DNA of 64,000 nucleotides from Falsihalocynthiibacter sp042445055 (GCF_042445055.1 NZ_CP170339.1:186001-250000); one strand, 5' to 3'; positions 34,944-43,621 are shown, counted from the stretch's first letter. The notes: generated by a model not told the origin, from the letters alone. A program made the numbers and translations.

Positions 34944-35566
34944 TGTATTTGTTCCTTCTTCGGGCCTGAATGCAGGGCCATTTCCAGTAACGCCTGAAGC
35001 GTCTGACGGCGATCCGCGAGGGTTTGCGCTTCGAGAAGAAGCTGTTTTTCCTTCGGCTCGAACGGACACAGCATTGAGAGAGAGTTGATGAGCAACTCAT
35101 CCTCCGCGTTCTCAAGGCTGCTCCAGTCGGTTTCAAGATCGCGAATTTTGAAATACTTCTTGAGCGTGGGCAAAAACGTGTCGCGCGGGAACTCTTGGTC
35201 CTGTTCAGCAGGGCCAAGATCACGCGAATATTCCCCCCAGCTTGCAGAGGCCAGAAGATAGGGTTTGAACCCTTCCCGCACATCCGAAATCTGAAAGCGT
35301 GACATCCCAAGGAGCGTGATCATATAGCGCCCATCATCAGTTTCGGTGAAGCCAACGATACGTCCAGCACAACCGACATCCTGAAATCCGCCCGATTTAG
35401 GCTGAATTAGACCCAAAATGCGATCATCCGTCTTGAGACAATCCTCAACCATTGCCAAATATCGCGGCTCAAATACCTGAAGCGGTAGGCGGCTACGGGG
35501 CAATAAGAGCGCTCCCTCCAGTGGAAAGAGCGGCACATCAGACGGGAGGCTGAATCCTGAGATCAT
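34940..35566 (-). CDS. LON peptidase substrate-binding domain protein
   Basis: A 208-aa protein made only of the Lon N-terminal domain: PLFPLEGALLLPRSRLPLQVFEPRY at the start, then GCAGRIVGF. No AAA+ or protease domain follows, so it is not Lon itself. The family could bind unfolded substrates, but no activity is known. It is in a minus-strand run xth, CnoX-like, LON, Trm112-like with gaps of 48 and 26 nt and then a 4-nt overlap. Confidence 0.92.
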   Translation of the reverse strand: MISGFSLPSDVPLFPLEGALLLPRSRLPLQVFEPRYLAMVEDCLKTDDRILGLIQPKSGGFQDVGCAGRIVGFTETDDGRYMITLLGMSRFQISDVREGFKPYLLASASWGEYSRDLGPAEQDQEFPRDTFLPTLKKYFKIRDLETDWSSLENAEDELLINSLSMLCPFEPKEKQLLLEAQTLADRRQTLQALLEMALHSGPKKEQIQ

Positions 35567-35592
35567 TCTACCAGCCTACAGCGAAAACGCCG

Positions 35593-36504
35593 TTAAACAA
35601 AGATCATCGACGATAATTTGCGCCGACCGTTCAGCGCAATCGGGTCTTTGGCCTCGAGCGCATCGAAAATGGTGAACAACTGCGACTTGGCTGCGGCGTC
35701 ATTCCATTCGCGATCACGGCGGAACAACTCTAGGAGTTGCTCGACCGCACCTTCGGTATCACCCCCCGCATGAAGCGCGGTTGCCAGATCAAATCGGGCT
35801 TGGTGATTATCGGGATCGGCTTCAACCGCTGCCTTTAGCTCGGCTTCTGGTCCTGCGTTTGCCGCTTGTTTGGCAAGATCAATCTTGGCGCGCACCGCTT
35901 CGATCGCGGGATCGGTCGAAATCTCTGCGGGGATACCATTCAGAACAGCTTCGGCTTCATCCGCGTCACCCAATGCCAAGTGGCATTTGATAATGCCAGC
36001 GAACGAAGGGACGTTTTTTGGATCTTCTTCAGTAATCGCTACGAACGTCTGAAGGGCATCATCGTATTCTTCGGCCTCAAACATCGCCTCTGCGGCCTCA
36101 ACCGCATCTGCAAGTCCACCATCCGGCGCACCGGGCCCCATATCCGCAACGCGGGTGACGAAGGCGTCAATTTCACTCGGTGGCAGCGCCCCTTGGAAGC
36201 CATCGACAGGCTGCCCCTGCCAGAACGCATAGACGGTCGGGATCGACTGAATACGCAGCTGTGCAGAGATACCTTGGTTCTGATCAACGTCAATCTTAAC
36301 CATTTTGACCGCGCCTTCGGCCTTGTTCACAGCCGCTTCAAGCGCCGGCCCCAAAGTCTTGCATGGGCCGCACCAAGGCGCCCAAAAATCGACGATCACT
36401 GGCACAGTCTGACTGGCCTCGATCACATCTTCCATAAAGGTCGCTTCAGAAGAGTCCTTTACCAGCACTTCTTCGGTAGGTTCGGTCTGTCCAAGTTCAA
36501 GCAT
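35593..36504 (-). CDS. Thioredoxin/TPR protein (CnoX/YbbN-like co-chaperone)
   Basis: A 303-aa protein. The thioredoxin domain (about residues 20-130) has active site WAPWCGPCKTLG, with both cysteines intact. The C-terminal half is TPR-like (AAEAMFEAEEYDDALQTF and later repeats). E. coli CnoX protects proteins from oxidative aggregation and passes them to GroEL. The intact CGPC here, unlike E. coli CnoX, suggests retained redox activity. Confidence 0.92.
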   Translation of the reverse strand: MLELGQTEPTEEVLVKDSSEATFMEDVIEASQTVPVIVDFWAPWCGPCKTLGPALEAAVNKAEGAVKMVKIDVDQNQGISAQLRIQSIPTVYAFWQGQPVDGFQGALPPSEIDAFVTRVADMGPGAPDGGLADAVEAAEAMFEAEEYDDALQTFVAITEEDPKNVPSFAGIIKCHLALGDADEAEAVLNGIPAEISTDPAIEAVRAKIDLAKQAANAGPEAELKAAVEADPDNHQARFDLATALHAGGDTEGAVEQLLELFRRDREWNDAAAKSQLFTIFDALEAKDPIALNGRRKLSSMIFV

Positions 36505-36552
36505 GGTTCGTCATCCAATTCGGTCATTTTCCCCTATATGGGGCTTGGAGTG

Positions 36553-37341
36553 CTAAAGGTCAAAGGTTGCGAAAACCGGCGCATGGTCGCTGGGCTTTTC
36601 CCAGCCACGGGCGTCGCGGTAAACGCGGCTGCTGTGGCCTGAATTAGCAATATCACCAGTGGCCCAAATATGATCCAAGCGGCGTCCCTTGTCGGCGGCG
36701 GACCAATCTTTGGCGCGATAACTCCACCAGCTATAAAGCCGCCCGTCTGGAATATCGTTGCGCGTGACATCATGCCAGTCGCCTGCTTCGCGGGTTTCTT
36801 CGAACTTTTCGACTTCGATCGGGGTGTGGCTCACCACTTTGAGGAGCTTCTTGTGATCCCATACGTCATCTTCGCGCGGGGCAATGTTCAAATCACCGAC
36901 AAGAATGGATTTCTTGGGCGCATTTGCCCTGAAATCGTCCCGCATATCGGCGAGGTAATCCAGCTTCTGGCCAAATTTCTCGTTCACTTCACGATCAGGA
37001 ACATCACCGCCCGCAGGGACATAGTGGTTGTGAATATTCACACCGTTCTCAAGCGTCGCGGATACGTGGCGCGCGTGTCCGAGGTTCGCGAAATCATGCG
37101 CTCCGGATTGCACCAACGGAAGGCGCGAGATAATCGCAACGCCGTTGTAGCCCTTTTGCCCATTCGCAACCATATGCGTATAGCCCAATGCATGAAGCCC
37201 CTCGACGGGAATCTTATCCACAGGGCTCTTGCATTCCTGAAGACAAAGCACGTCTGGCGCATGTTCCTGTAATAGTTTCAACACTATAGGTTCGCGAAGC
37301 CGAACAGAGTTGATGTTCCAAGTACAAAGAGTAAAGGCCAT
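36553..37341 (-). CDS. xth: Exodeoxyribonuclease III (AP endonuclease)
   Basis: A 262-aa EEP-fold nuclease. It starts FTLCTWNINSVRLR and has the metal-binding Glu in CLQECKSP, the catalytic GDLNIAPREDDVWD, and the C-terminal SDHAPVFATF. It cleaves at abasic sites and degrades 3' ends in base-excision repair, in the same broad pathway as mutY in this window. It is the first gene of the run leading to the CnoX-like gene. Confidence 0.96.
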   Translation of the reverse strand: MAFTLCTWNINSVRLREPIVLKLLQEHAPDVLCLQECKSPVDKIPVEGLHALGYTHMVANGQKGYNGVAIISRLPLVQSGAHDFANLGHARHVSATLENGVNIHNHYVPAGGDVPDREVNEKFGQKLDYLADMRDDFRANAPKKSILVGDLNIAPREDDVWDHKKLLKVVSHTPIEVEKFEETREAGDWHDVTRNDIPDGRLYSWWSYRAKDWSAADKGRRLDHIWATGDIANSGHSSRVYRDARGWEKPSDHAPVFATFDL

Positions 37342-37525
37342 TATGCGCTCCTAGAATTGCTTGGACCCAAGATATGCCCCCTCACGCAGAATCACCACCC
37401 AAAACGGGCGCTTTCATCATTGAGGCTGACTTTGATATAGGTTCAATTTCGTTTCGTTTTCGTCTATTTAGATAATATAGAGAAATACGTTCAATAGTAG
37501 CCGAGCGCGAACAACAGGCATTTCA

Positions 37526-38578
37526 ATGGAAACGTTATACACCCTCCCTTCGGGAAGTATCACTGTCTCGGACGGCAAGAGCCTATCTGGTATTACTCAA
37601 GGTGACGGGAGCCATTTGATGGGCGCGTCCATCACGTTGAACTCCAACAGCTGGAGTACTGTAAACATCAACGACAATGATCCGGATTTTGAGGACAATG
37701 ATACCTCGCAAACACTTGCGGCCGGTACGACCTATGGTGGTCAGTTCTATGCGAGCGGCACCATTGTCGAGGCCGAATATTCCATCACGGTGCGTGATCC
37801 TGAGGGAAATACCTACCAAGTAGTCGGCCTGAACCTCCGTGAACCGGGTGGCTCTAACACCTACGGAACCATTGAGGGATTGGCATTTATCGGCCCTGTT
37901 GCGGGCTTCCCGCCCATCGGCGTGCCGCTCACTGTCATCGATACCGGTGAAGGTCCGGGCTCAAACGAGACTCCCTATGGGGATTACGCCACTCCGCCAT
38001 GTTTTGCGTCTGGAACTTTCATCACGACTGCACAAGGTACGAAGCGTGTTGAGGAACTGTCTGTTGGTGATTTGGTCGAAACAGCAGATAACGGACAACA
38101 GCCAATCCGTTGGATCGGGCAAATAACCTTCACCGCAGAGCAACTCCGCACGCGGGCGAACTTGGTTCCAGTGCGTTTAGCGCAGAATTGCTTTGGACCA
38201 GATCAACCATCGCAGGATCTCATGGTTTCGCCGCAGCACCGCGTTCTATTTACCGGTTGGCGTGCAGAGCTTTATTTCGGCACGAACGAGGTTCTTGTAC
38301 CTGCCAAACATTTGCTGAACGATACTAACATCTTGCGCCACGCCCCGACCGAAGGCGTGACCTATTTCCATATTCTTTTCGATCGACACGAAGTTATCTA
38401 TGCCAACGGCCTCGCAACCGAGAGCTTCCTGCCAGGTCCAGAAACCTACCGCGGGCTAAGTGACGAGACACAACACGAACTGTTGGAGCTGTTCCCCGAA
38501 CTAGAGCAAAGCTGGAACAAATTCGAAAGTGCGCGCACGTGTCTGAAATCGCATCAGGTACTTCCGCTGATTGCATAA
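37526..38578 (+). CDS. Hint (hedgehog/intein)-domain protein
   Basis: A 350-aa protein with no clear signal peptide. The N-terminal region (about residues 1-150) is beta-rich, Asp/Gly/Ser-rich and unrecognised. The Hint domain (about 155-300) begins with CFASGTFITTAQGTKRVEELSVGD and contains the block-B SPQHRVLFTG. It ends in a Leu-rich tail. Intein-like domains of this type can self-cleave at the first Cys, but many bacterial members have no known function. The upstream 184-bp gap to xth is AT-rich and probably holds the promoter. It is transcribed convergently to the CenR-like gene. Confidence 0.85.
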   Translation: METLYTLPSGSITVSDGKSLSGITQGDGSHLMGASITLNSNSWSTVNINDNDPDFEDNDTSQTLAAGTTYGGQFYASGTIVEAEYSITVRDPEGNTYQVVGLNLREPGGSNTYGTIEGLAFIGPVAGFPPIGVPLTVIDTGEGPGSNETPYGDYATPPCFASGTFITTAQGTKRVEELSVGDLVETADNGQQPIRWIGQITFTAEQLRTRANLVPVRLAQNCFGPDQPSQDLMVSPQHRVLFTGWRAELYFGTNEVLVPAKHLLNDTNILRHAPTEGVTYFHILFDRHEVIYANGLATESFLPGPETYRGLSDETQHELLELFPELEQSWNKFESARTCLKSHQVLPLIA

Positions 38579-38630
38579 AAAAACCCGGGCGCTTGGCCCG
38601 GGTAAGTCGACAGGGAGGTGCGACTTACCC
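38577..38630 (-). terminator. Terminator after the CenR-like gene, with an overlapping alternative hairpin
   Basis: On the minus strand, the 8-bp GC stem formed by 38583-38590 and 38596-38603 (ACCCGGGC / GCCCGGGT) is followed by a run of seven T. Just upstream, GGGTAAGTCG (38600-38609) pairs perfectly with CGACTTACCC (38621-38630). The two stems share 38600-38603, so they cannot both form fully. Confidence 0.85.
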
Positions 38631-38645
38631 AGTCGCCGGGATTCG

Positions 38646-39332
38646 TTAAGACGCGAGTCGATAGCCACCGCTCTCGGTCACAAGAAGCCTTGAGTTGCTT
38701 GGATCAGGCTCGATCTTTTGCCGCAGACGATAAATATGTGTCTCTAACGTGTGGGTCGTAACCCCAGCATTATAGCCCCATACCTCGTGCAATAATACAT
38801 CACGCGCGACAACGCCGCCCGTAGCCCGATAGAGGAACTTGAGAATATTCGTCTCTTTCTCGGTCAGACGGATCTTCTTGTTTTCCTCATCTTCAAGTAG
38901 CTTCTGCGCGGGCTTGAACGTATATGGCCCAAGCTGGAAAACAGCATCTTCGCTTTGCTCGTGCTGCCGCAACTGCGCCCTGATCCGCGCCAGAAGGACG
39001 GGGAATTTGAACGGCTTGGTCACGTAATCATTCGCACCAGCATCAAGGCCAAGGATCGTGTCAGCGTCACTATCGTGCCCCGTGAGCATCAGCACCGGAC
39101 ACTTAACGCCCTGTTTGCGCATCAAACGACACAACTCGCGACCATCAGTATCGGGCAGGCCAACATCCAAGATTACGAGGTCATAGATCGCCTCTTTGGC
39201 CTTGGCCATTGCAGTGGCACCCGAATCCGCTTCAAACACGTCGAAGTCTTCGGTCATGACCAACTGCTCGGACAGTGCTTCGCGCAGATCGTCATCATCA
39301 TCAACAAGTAGTATTTTCTTGAGCGCAGCCAT
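38646..39332 (-). CDS. OmpR-family response regulator, probably CenR
   Basis: A 228-aa response regulator. The receiver domain (about residues 5-120) has the acidic pocket DDDDD, the phospho-acceptor Asp in LVILDVGLPD and the Lys in DYVTKPFK. The C-terminal winged helix (about 130-228) has RLTEKETNILKFLY and THTLETHIYRLRQKIE. The closely similar protein in alphaproteobacteria is the essential envelope regulator CenR. No histidine kinase is adjacent. The identification as CenR is from recalled similarity only. It is divergent from ribA. Confidence 0.88.
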   Translation of the reverse strand: MAALKKILLVDDDDDLREALSEQLVMTEDFDVFEADSGATAMAKAKEAIYDLVILDVGLPDTDGRELCRLMRKQGVKCPVLMLTGHDSDADTILGLDAGANDYVTKPFKFPVLLARIRAQLRQHEQSEDAVFQLGPYTFKPAQKLLEDEENKKIRLTEKETNILKFLYRATGGVVARDVLLHEVWGYNAGVTTHTLETHIYRLRQKIEPDPSNSRLLVTESGGYRLAS

Positions 39333-39494
39333 GAACTTTCCTCCGTTGCTTGTGATAATATTTGTTGGTCACGGCGTGGCAAAACAAGGGCACGTAGAAA
39401 ATTCTCACGGTGACGTGTGGAATTTCCGCCTTTTGTTTCAATTCGGGTATGAAACGGTTACATAACGAGTGAATGCTGTAACAGAGTGGACAAG

Positions 39495-40586
39495 ATGCCC
39501 TTTGCCCCAACCCTCCCAGAGCGGCTAGCCCGCGCGCGCGCCGATCTACGGATGGGCGCTGCTGTTGTATTGACCAAGGGCGATGATGCCGCACTTGTTT
39601 GCGCGGCAGAGACCCTCTCGCCCAGCCGCCTTACCGATTTGAGAAGTTTGGATGTACCGCTCATCCTCGCGATTACCACGCGTCGCGCCGAAACTCTCAA
39701 GGCGCGCGCATACGACTCGAATGTGGCGCGCGTACGGATTCCTTCGGATGCATCGGTAGAGTGGATTCACGCAATCGCCGACCCCGCCGATGATCTGAAA
39801 GTACCGATGAAGGGCCCGCTCAACACGCAACGCGATGGCGCGAGCTGTATTGCCAAATCTTCGATTGCATTGGCTAAAGCCGCGCAATTGCTTCCTGCGG
39901 CTACAATTGCGCCAATTCAGAACGGCGCGAAATTTGCCTACGAAAACGACCTTACGCTTGTCCCCCTTGAGGATGCAGAGGCGGCAATCCACGCGCTCTC
40001 GCCGCTGTCTTCTGTCGCGTCTGCCCGTGTCCCGCTCGAAGTATCAGAGGCTGGCCGTCTGCACGTTTTCCGACCTGATGACGGCGGCGAAGAGCATTAC
40101 GCCGTTGAAATCGGACGCCCAGATCGGAACGCTCCGGTGCTTTGTCGACTGCATTCTGCCTGCTTTACCGGTGATCTGATCGGAAGCCTGAAATGCGATT
40201 GCGGCCCGCAACTTCGCGGAGCGCTCGCCGCGATGGGCGAGAATGGCAACGGAATTCTGCTTTACCTGAATCAGGAAGGTCGCGGCATCGGACTGGCCAA
40301 TAAAATGCGGGCCTATTCCCTTCAGGATCAGGGGTTCGATACCGTACAGGCCAATCACCGCCTCGGATTTGAGGACGACGAACGCGACTTCCGCATCGGG
40401 GCCGAAATATTAAAGCAGCTCGGCTTTCACACAGTTAACCTCATGACGAACAATCCCGCCAAGGTCGATATGATGGAAGCGACAGGCATCAAGGTTGCAG
40501 ATCGGGTGCCGTTGAAAGTGGGAGAGAACGCGCACAACCACGCGTACCTTGCCACCAAAGCCGCCAAATCCGGACATATCCTATGA
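39495..40586 (+). CDS. ribA: GTP cyclohydrolase II with long N-terminal region
   Basis: A 363-aa protein. The C-terminal half (about residues 175-363) is a complete GTP cyclohydrolase II: RLHSACFTGD, the zinc motif CFTGDLIGSLKCDC, then LYLNQEGRGIGLANK and NHRLGFEDDERDF. The N-terminal 165 residues occupy the place of DHBP synthase in bifunctional RibBA but lack its recognisable catalytic motifs. An in-frame GTG at 39486 is a less likely start. It catalyses the first step of riboflavin synthesis. It overlaps the next gene by ATGA. Confidence 0.94.
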   Translation: MPFAPTLPERLARARADLRMGAAVVLTKGDDAALVCAAETLSPSRLTDLRSLDVPLILAITTRRAETLKARAYDSNVARVRIPSDASVEWIHAIADPADDLKVPMKGPLNTQRDGASCIAKSSIALAKAAQLLPAATIAPIQNGAKFAYENDLTLVPLEDAEAAIHALSPLSSVASARVPLEVSEAGRLHVFRPDDGGEEHYAVEIGRPDRNAPVLCRLHSACFTGDLIGSLKCDCGPQLRGALAAMGENGNGILLYLNQEGRGIGLANKMRAYSLQDQGFDTVQANHRLGFEDDERDFRIGAEILKQLGFHTVNLMTNNPAKVDMMEATGIKVADRVPLKVGENAHNHAYLATKAAKSGHIL

Positions 40587-41092
40587 AGCCAACCGACCTC
40601 GTCGTGACCCGCTGGGGAGCGCGGTTTATGGGACGTCGTTTCGCCTGTTCTATTGGCAAAGGCGGCTTCTCTGCGCAGAAAAAAGAAGGCGACGGCGCGA
40701 CCCCTACTCAGGTTATGCGAATGGTTGGCGGTGCCTATCGTGCGGACCGTGGAACGGCGCCACACGTTCCATTTCCGCTCACACAAATTGGCCCATCAGA
40801 TATCTGGTCGGACGATCCGAGTGATCCGAACTATAACCAGCCCCTATCTGATCCGTCCTATGTATTTAGCCACGAATCCCTGCGGCGCGGGGATCCGCTC
40901 TATGATTTGGTGATCTACACTGATCATAACTATCCCGATGCCACGCCGGGTGCGGGATCGGCTATTTTTGTGCATCAATGGCGCAAACCGCGACACCCGA
41001 CAGAAGGGTGCATCGCGTTTTCACGCGCTGATTTACGCTGGATTCTCAACCGCTGGCAGCACGAAAGCAGGATCATTATCCGGAGCTGGTAG
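40583..41092 (+). CDS. L,D-transpeptidase (YkuD)-like protein without signal peptide
   Basis: A 169-aa YkuD-type domain protein. The active-site pattern IFVHQWRKPRHPTEGCIAFS has the catalytic His and Cys. No Sec, Tat or lipoprotein signal is seen at the N-terminus (MKPTDLVVTRWGARFMG), although L,D-transpeptidases act in the periplasm. The ATG overlaps the ribA stop (40583-40586). The 3' end overlaps the convergent yggS gene by 17 nt. Confidence 0.88.
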   Translation: MKPTDLVVTRWGARFMGRRFACSIGKGGFSAQKKEGDGATPTQVMRMVGGAYRADRGTAPHVPFPLTQIGPSDIWSDDPSDPNYNQPLSDPSYVFSHESLRRGDPLYDLVIYTDHNYPDATPGAGSAIFVHQWRKPRHPTEGCIAFSRADLRWILNRWQHESRIIIRSW

Positions 41093-41744
41093 CGCCATAA
41101 TCTCTGGCGCCGAAGATTGCCGACCCAACACGCACATAGGTTGCGCCCGCGGCCACAGCTTGCTCAAAATCTCCGCTCATGCCCATGGATAATTCTGCAA
41201 GGCCGTTACGCTCAGCGATTGTTGATAACAGATCAAAGTGCGGAGCAGGGTCCTCTTGGGCGGGCGGAATACACATAAGGCCAATCACAGGCAGCTCTAA
41301 TGCGCGGCACTCTTGGATAAATGCGTCTGCCTCTGAGGGGGATATGCCAGCCTTTTGCGGCTCGTTGCCCGTATTGATTTGGACAAAGAGTTTTGGGCAG
41401 TGGCCCAACTCTTGTGCAATGCGAGCGATGGAATTGGCAAGCTTGGGGCGATCAAGGGAGTGGATCGCATCAAACAGTTCCATCGCTTGGCGGGTTTTGT
41501 TGGATTGTAGCGGGCCGAGAAGGTGAACTTCAATCGGGCCGTATTCTTTGCGTAGGTCTGGCCATTTCGCGGCCGCTTCCTGCACTTTGTTTTCACCAAA
41601 AAGCCGATGACCTTGGTCCAGTACGGCGCGGACGCGCTCGATTGGCTGCACCTTGGACACGGCGATCAGTTTGACGGAATCATCTTGCCGCCCAGCCAGC
41701 GCTGCGGATTCGTGGATTTTGGTGAGTGTAGTATTCAGAGACAT
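41076..41744 (-). CDS. YggS-family PLP homeostasis protein
   Basis: A 222-aa PLP-binding TIM-barrel protein. It has the PLP-lysine segment KLIAVSKVQP, FGENKVQEA, HLLGPLQSNKT, and the C-terminal SMGMSGDFEQAVAAGATYVRVGSAIFG. The start is taken at ATG 41744 with AAGG about 8 nt upstream; an extension to 41780 is unlikely. It maintains free PLP levels and has no known enzymatic activity. Confidence 0.93.
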   Translation of the reverse strand: MSLNTTLTKIHESAALAGRQDDSVKLIAVSKVQPIERVRAVLDQGHRLFGENKVQEAAAKWPDLRKEYGPIEVHLLGPLQSNKTRQAMELFDAIHSLDRPKLANSIARIAQELGHCPKLFVQINTGNEPQKAGISPSEADAFIQECRALELPVIGLMCIPPAQEDPAPHFDLLSTIAERNGLAELSMGMSGDFEQAVAAGATYVRVGSAIFGARDYGATSSG

Positions 41745-41788
41745 ATCTTGGCCTTTTGGTTTCACCCCAATCAGCCACAAACCGTCTC

Positions 41789-41819
41789 AAAAGAAAAGAG
41801 CGGACCGAAGCCCGCTCTT
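41789..41819 (-). terminator. Rho-independent terminator after the porin gene
   Basis: On the minus strand, AAGAGCGG pairs with CCGCTCTT (41796-41803 with 41812-41819) across a loop, followed by TTTCTTTTG. It lies 25 nt beyond the porin stop. Confidence 0.88.
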
Positions 41820-41844
41820 CCCAATTCAAACCAATCCGATTGGA

Positions 41845-42855
41845 TTAGAAGCTGAATTTGATGCCGAGGTCACCGTATGTTTCACGGTCATCAAACAAGT
41901 CGCCACCGATAGTTGCGATACCACCAGCGATTGTTGCGCCGCCACCGAGGTCGTATGCAGCACCAAGACCGAACGCATCTTCTTTTGCGTCAGCGTCTTT
42001 GAAGTCTACAACGCGGTAGTAACCAGTTACAGTTGTCGCACCGGAAGTCCAGTCAGCAGACAATGCAAGTTGGTCGATGTCGCCAAGACCAGCCCAGTCA
42101 CCCATGTGGTAACGACCTTTTACGGTGAATGTACCGTTTGTCCAGTCAGCACCGAAAGCCCATGCAGACGCGTCGTTGCCATCGGCATTTACGTCTTCAG
42201 TAATTTCGTAACCACCAGCAAGTGTCAGACCGTTCGCACCAGCCCATTTAACACCAACCGAGTAGGACTGACCTACTTCGATTGTGACAGGTACGCCAGC
42301 TACGTTTGCAGTAGCAAGCTGGTGACCAATTTGGCCGATACCCGCGTAGAATGTTGTGTCGCCGAAGCTGTACTCATAAAGAGCGGATGGAACAGGGTAG
42401 AATGTGTCGGCGAAGCCGTCATCATCAAAGTCTGTACCGGAGTTGATGTAAGCGATCTCGTTGAGGTCGCCGATGCCTGTGTAACCTACGCCGGAAACTT
42501 GGCCAACAGCAGCTTTAGCAGCGCCGTCTACGTCGCCCATGGAGAGCTTACCGAATGCACCGGAGATGAATACGGAACCAGCTGTACCAGCTGCGCCGCC
42601 ACCAGCATTGTCGGCACGAACCGAACCACCGAAAGCAAGACCTGTATCTGTTTCACCGGAAGCGCTGAATGCGATACGAAGGCGGCTGCTCATACGTGTT
42701 TCGTTTTCAACCGAAAATGTATCAGTAGCTGGGTCGTACTGAAGCTCAGGACCGTATACCAAACCCATGCGGCCGTCACCGGAGATGGAGATGTCAGCTG
42801 CTGCTGCGCCAGCTGTTGCAACGAGTGCAGTCGTAGCAATAAGAAGTTTTTTCAT
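41845..42855 (-). CDS. Outer-membrane porin, Rhodobacter type
   Basis: A 336-aa beta-barrel protein. The cleavable signal peptide is MKKLLIATTALVATAGAAAA, and the mature part begins DISISGDGRMGLVYG. Alternating beta-strand sequence runs throughout and the C-terminal residue is Phe (KFSF), the BAM signal. It forms trimeric general-diffusion pores in this lineage. Codon use is biased to T- and A-ending codons, as in other highly expressed genes here, and AAGGG precedes the ATG. It has its own terminator, so it is monocistronic. Confidence 0.94.
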   Translation of the reverse strand: MKKLLIATTALVATAGAAAADISISGDGRMGLVYGPELQYDPATDTFSVENETRMSSRLRIAFSASGETDTGLAFGGSVRADNAGGGAAGTAGSVFISGAFGKLSMGDVDGAAKAAVGQVSGVGYTGIGDLNEIAYINSGTDFDDDGFADTFYPVPSALYEYSFGDTTFYAGIGQIGHQLATANVAGVPVTIEVGQSYSVGVKWAGANGLTLAGGYEITEDVNADGNDASAWAFGADWTNGTFTVKGRYHMGDWAGLGDIDQLALSADWTSGATTVTGYYRVVDFKDADAKEDAFGLGAAYDLGGGATIAGGIATIGGDLFDDRETYGDLGIKFSF

Positions 42856-43153
42856 TTCGTTTTCCCTTATAGAGATTAAAAGGTCACCTCAATTCAGGGG
42901 AATCCGAATTGAGTATGCTGTTCAATCGCTCTTTGGCGCTTCATTTGCAAGTTTATGGTCGCAATGTTGAACAAACCCTTGAAGGTTGATGCACGTTTGC
43001 CACAGTTCATTTTCACCCTCAATGGCCCAAGTTCAAACATTACTATGTGCAAGACTTGCTCCAAAAGGGAAAAACGGGAAAAAACTTGCTCAGGCACGGG
43101 CGGTTGGTTACTAAATCTGCAACGTATGAAATGGGACGACCAAAAGGGTGACA
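42856..43153. other. Divergent intergenic region, porin to DUF3576 gene
   Basis: 298 bp with no credible gene. It must contain the porin promoter and leader on the minus strand and the promoter of the DUF3576 gene on the plus strand. The only structure I can point to is the dyad described separately at 42889-42912. No clear -35/-10 pair stood out. Confidence 0.6.
42889..42912. promoter_or_regulatory. Dyad in the porin leader
   Basis: TCAATTC at 42889-42895 and GAATTGA at 42906-42912 form a perfect 7-bp inverted repeat with 10-bp spacer. It sits 34-57 nt upstream of the porin ATG. One GANTC site (42900-42904) lies in the spacer. It may be an operator for a transcription factor or an mRNA hairpin in the 5' untranslated region. 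Confidence 0.45.
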
Positions 43154-43621
43154 ATGCGTACTTTTAAATATTTTCTGGCGGCAATGCTTGTTGTGGGCGT
43201 GTCCGGCTGTGGCTCGTCCAACTCAAATCCTGGCGGTGACAATCGCCCCTATATAACGGACGAAGAAGATCGCTCCTCTACGATTTGGGATCTGTTTGAA
43301 AACTCAAGCGACCCCAACACGCAGATTGAAGTGAACAAATACATCTGGAACGCAGCACTTGAGGTGCTGAATTTCCTTCCAGTTCAAGAGGTTGATCCAT
43401 TCTCTGGCATCTTTATCACCGGCTATGGCACCCCTCCCGGCGGTAGCCAGTCCTATCGTGCGGCAGTTTATGTTCAGGACCCTGCGCTGGATGCGCGCTC
43501 TCTTAACTTGGCCCTTCAATCGAGTGGTGGACGTGCAGTGTCCGCAGAAATCACACGGGCGGTCGAAGACGCGATTCTCACGCGCGCCCGTCAACTCCGT
43601 CAACTCGACAGTAAACTCTAA
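43154..43621 (+). CDS. DUF3576 lipoprotein
   Basis: A 155-aa putative outer-membrane lipoprotein. The signal peptide ends in lipobox GVSGC (Cys19). The mature part has STIWDLFENSSDPNTQ, then VNKYIWNAALEVLNFLPV and the conserved PFSGIFITGYGTPPG of DUF3576. The function is unknown. The start is ATG 43154; an in-frame GTG two codons earlier is possible. A weak hairpin (43625-43641) follows, then leuS starts 95 nt later. Confidence 0.9.
   Translation: MRTFKYFLAAMLVVGVSGCGSSNSNPGGDNRPYITDEEDRSSTIWDLFENSSDPNTQIEVNKYIWNAALEVLNFLPVQEVDPFSGIFITGYGTPPGGSQSYRAAVYVQDPALDARSLNLALQSSGGRAVSAEITRAVEDAILTRARQLRQLDSKL

Noticed and set aside
41653..42879. 408-codon open frame antisense to the porin
   Set aside because: The porin has signal peptide, C-terminal Phe and terminator. 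The antisense product is Cys/Val/Thr-rich low-complexity sequence.
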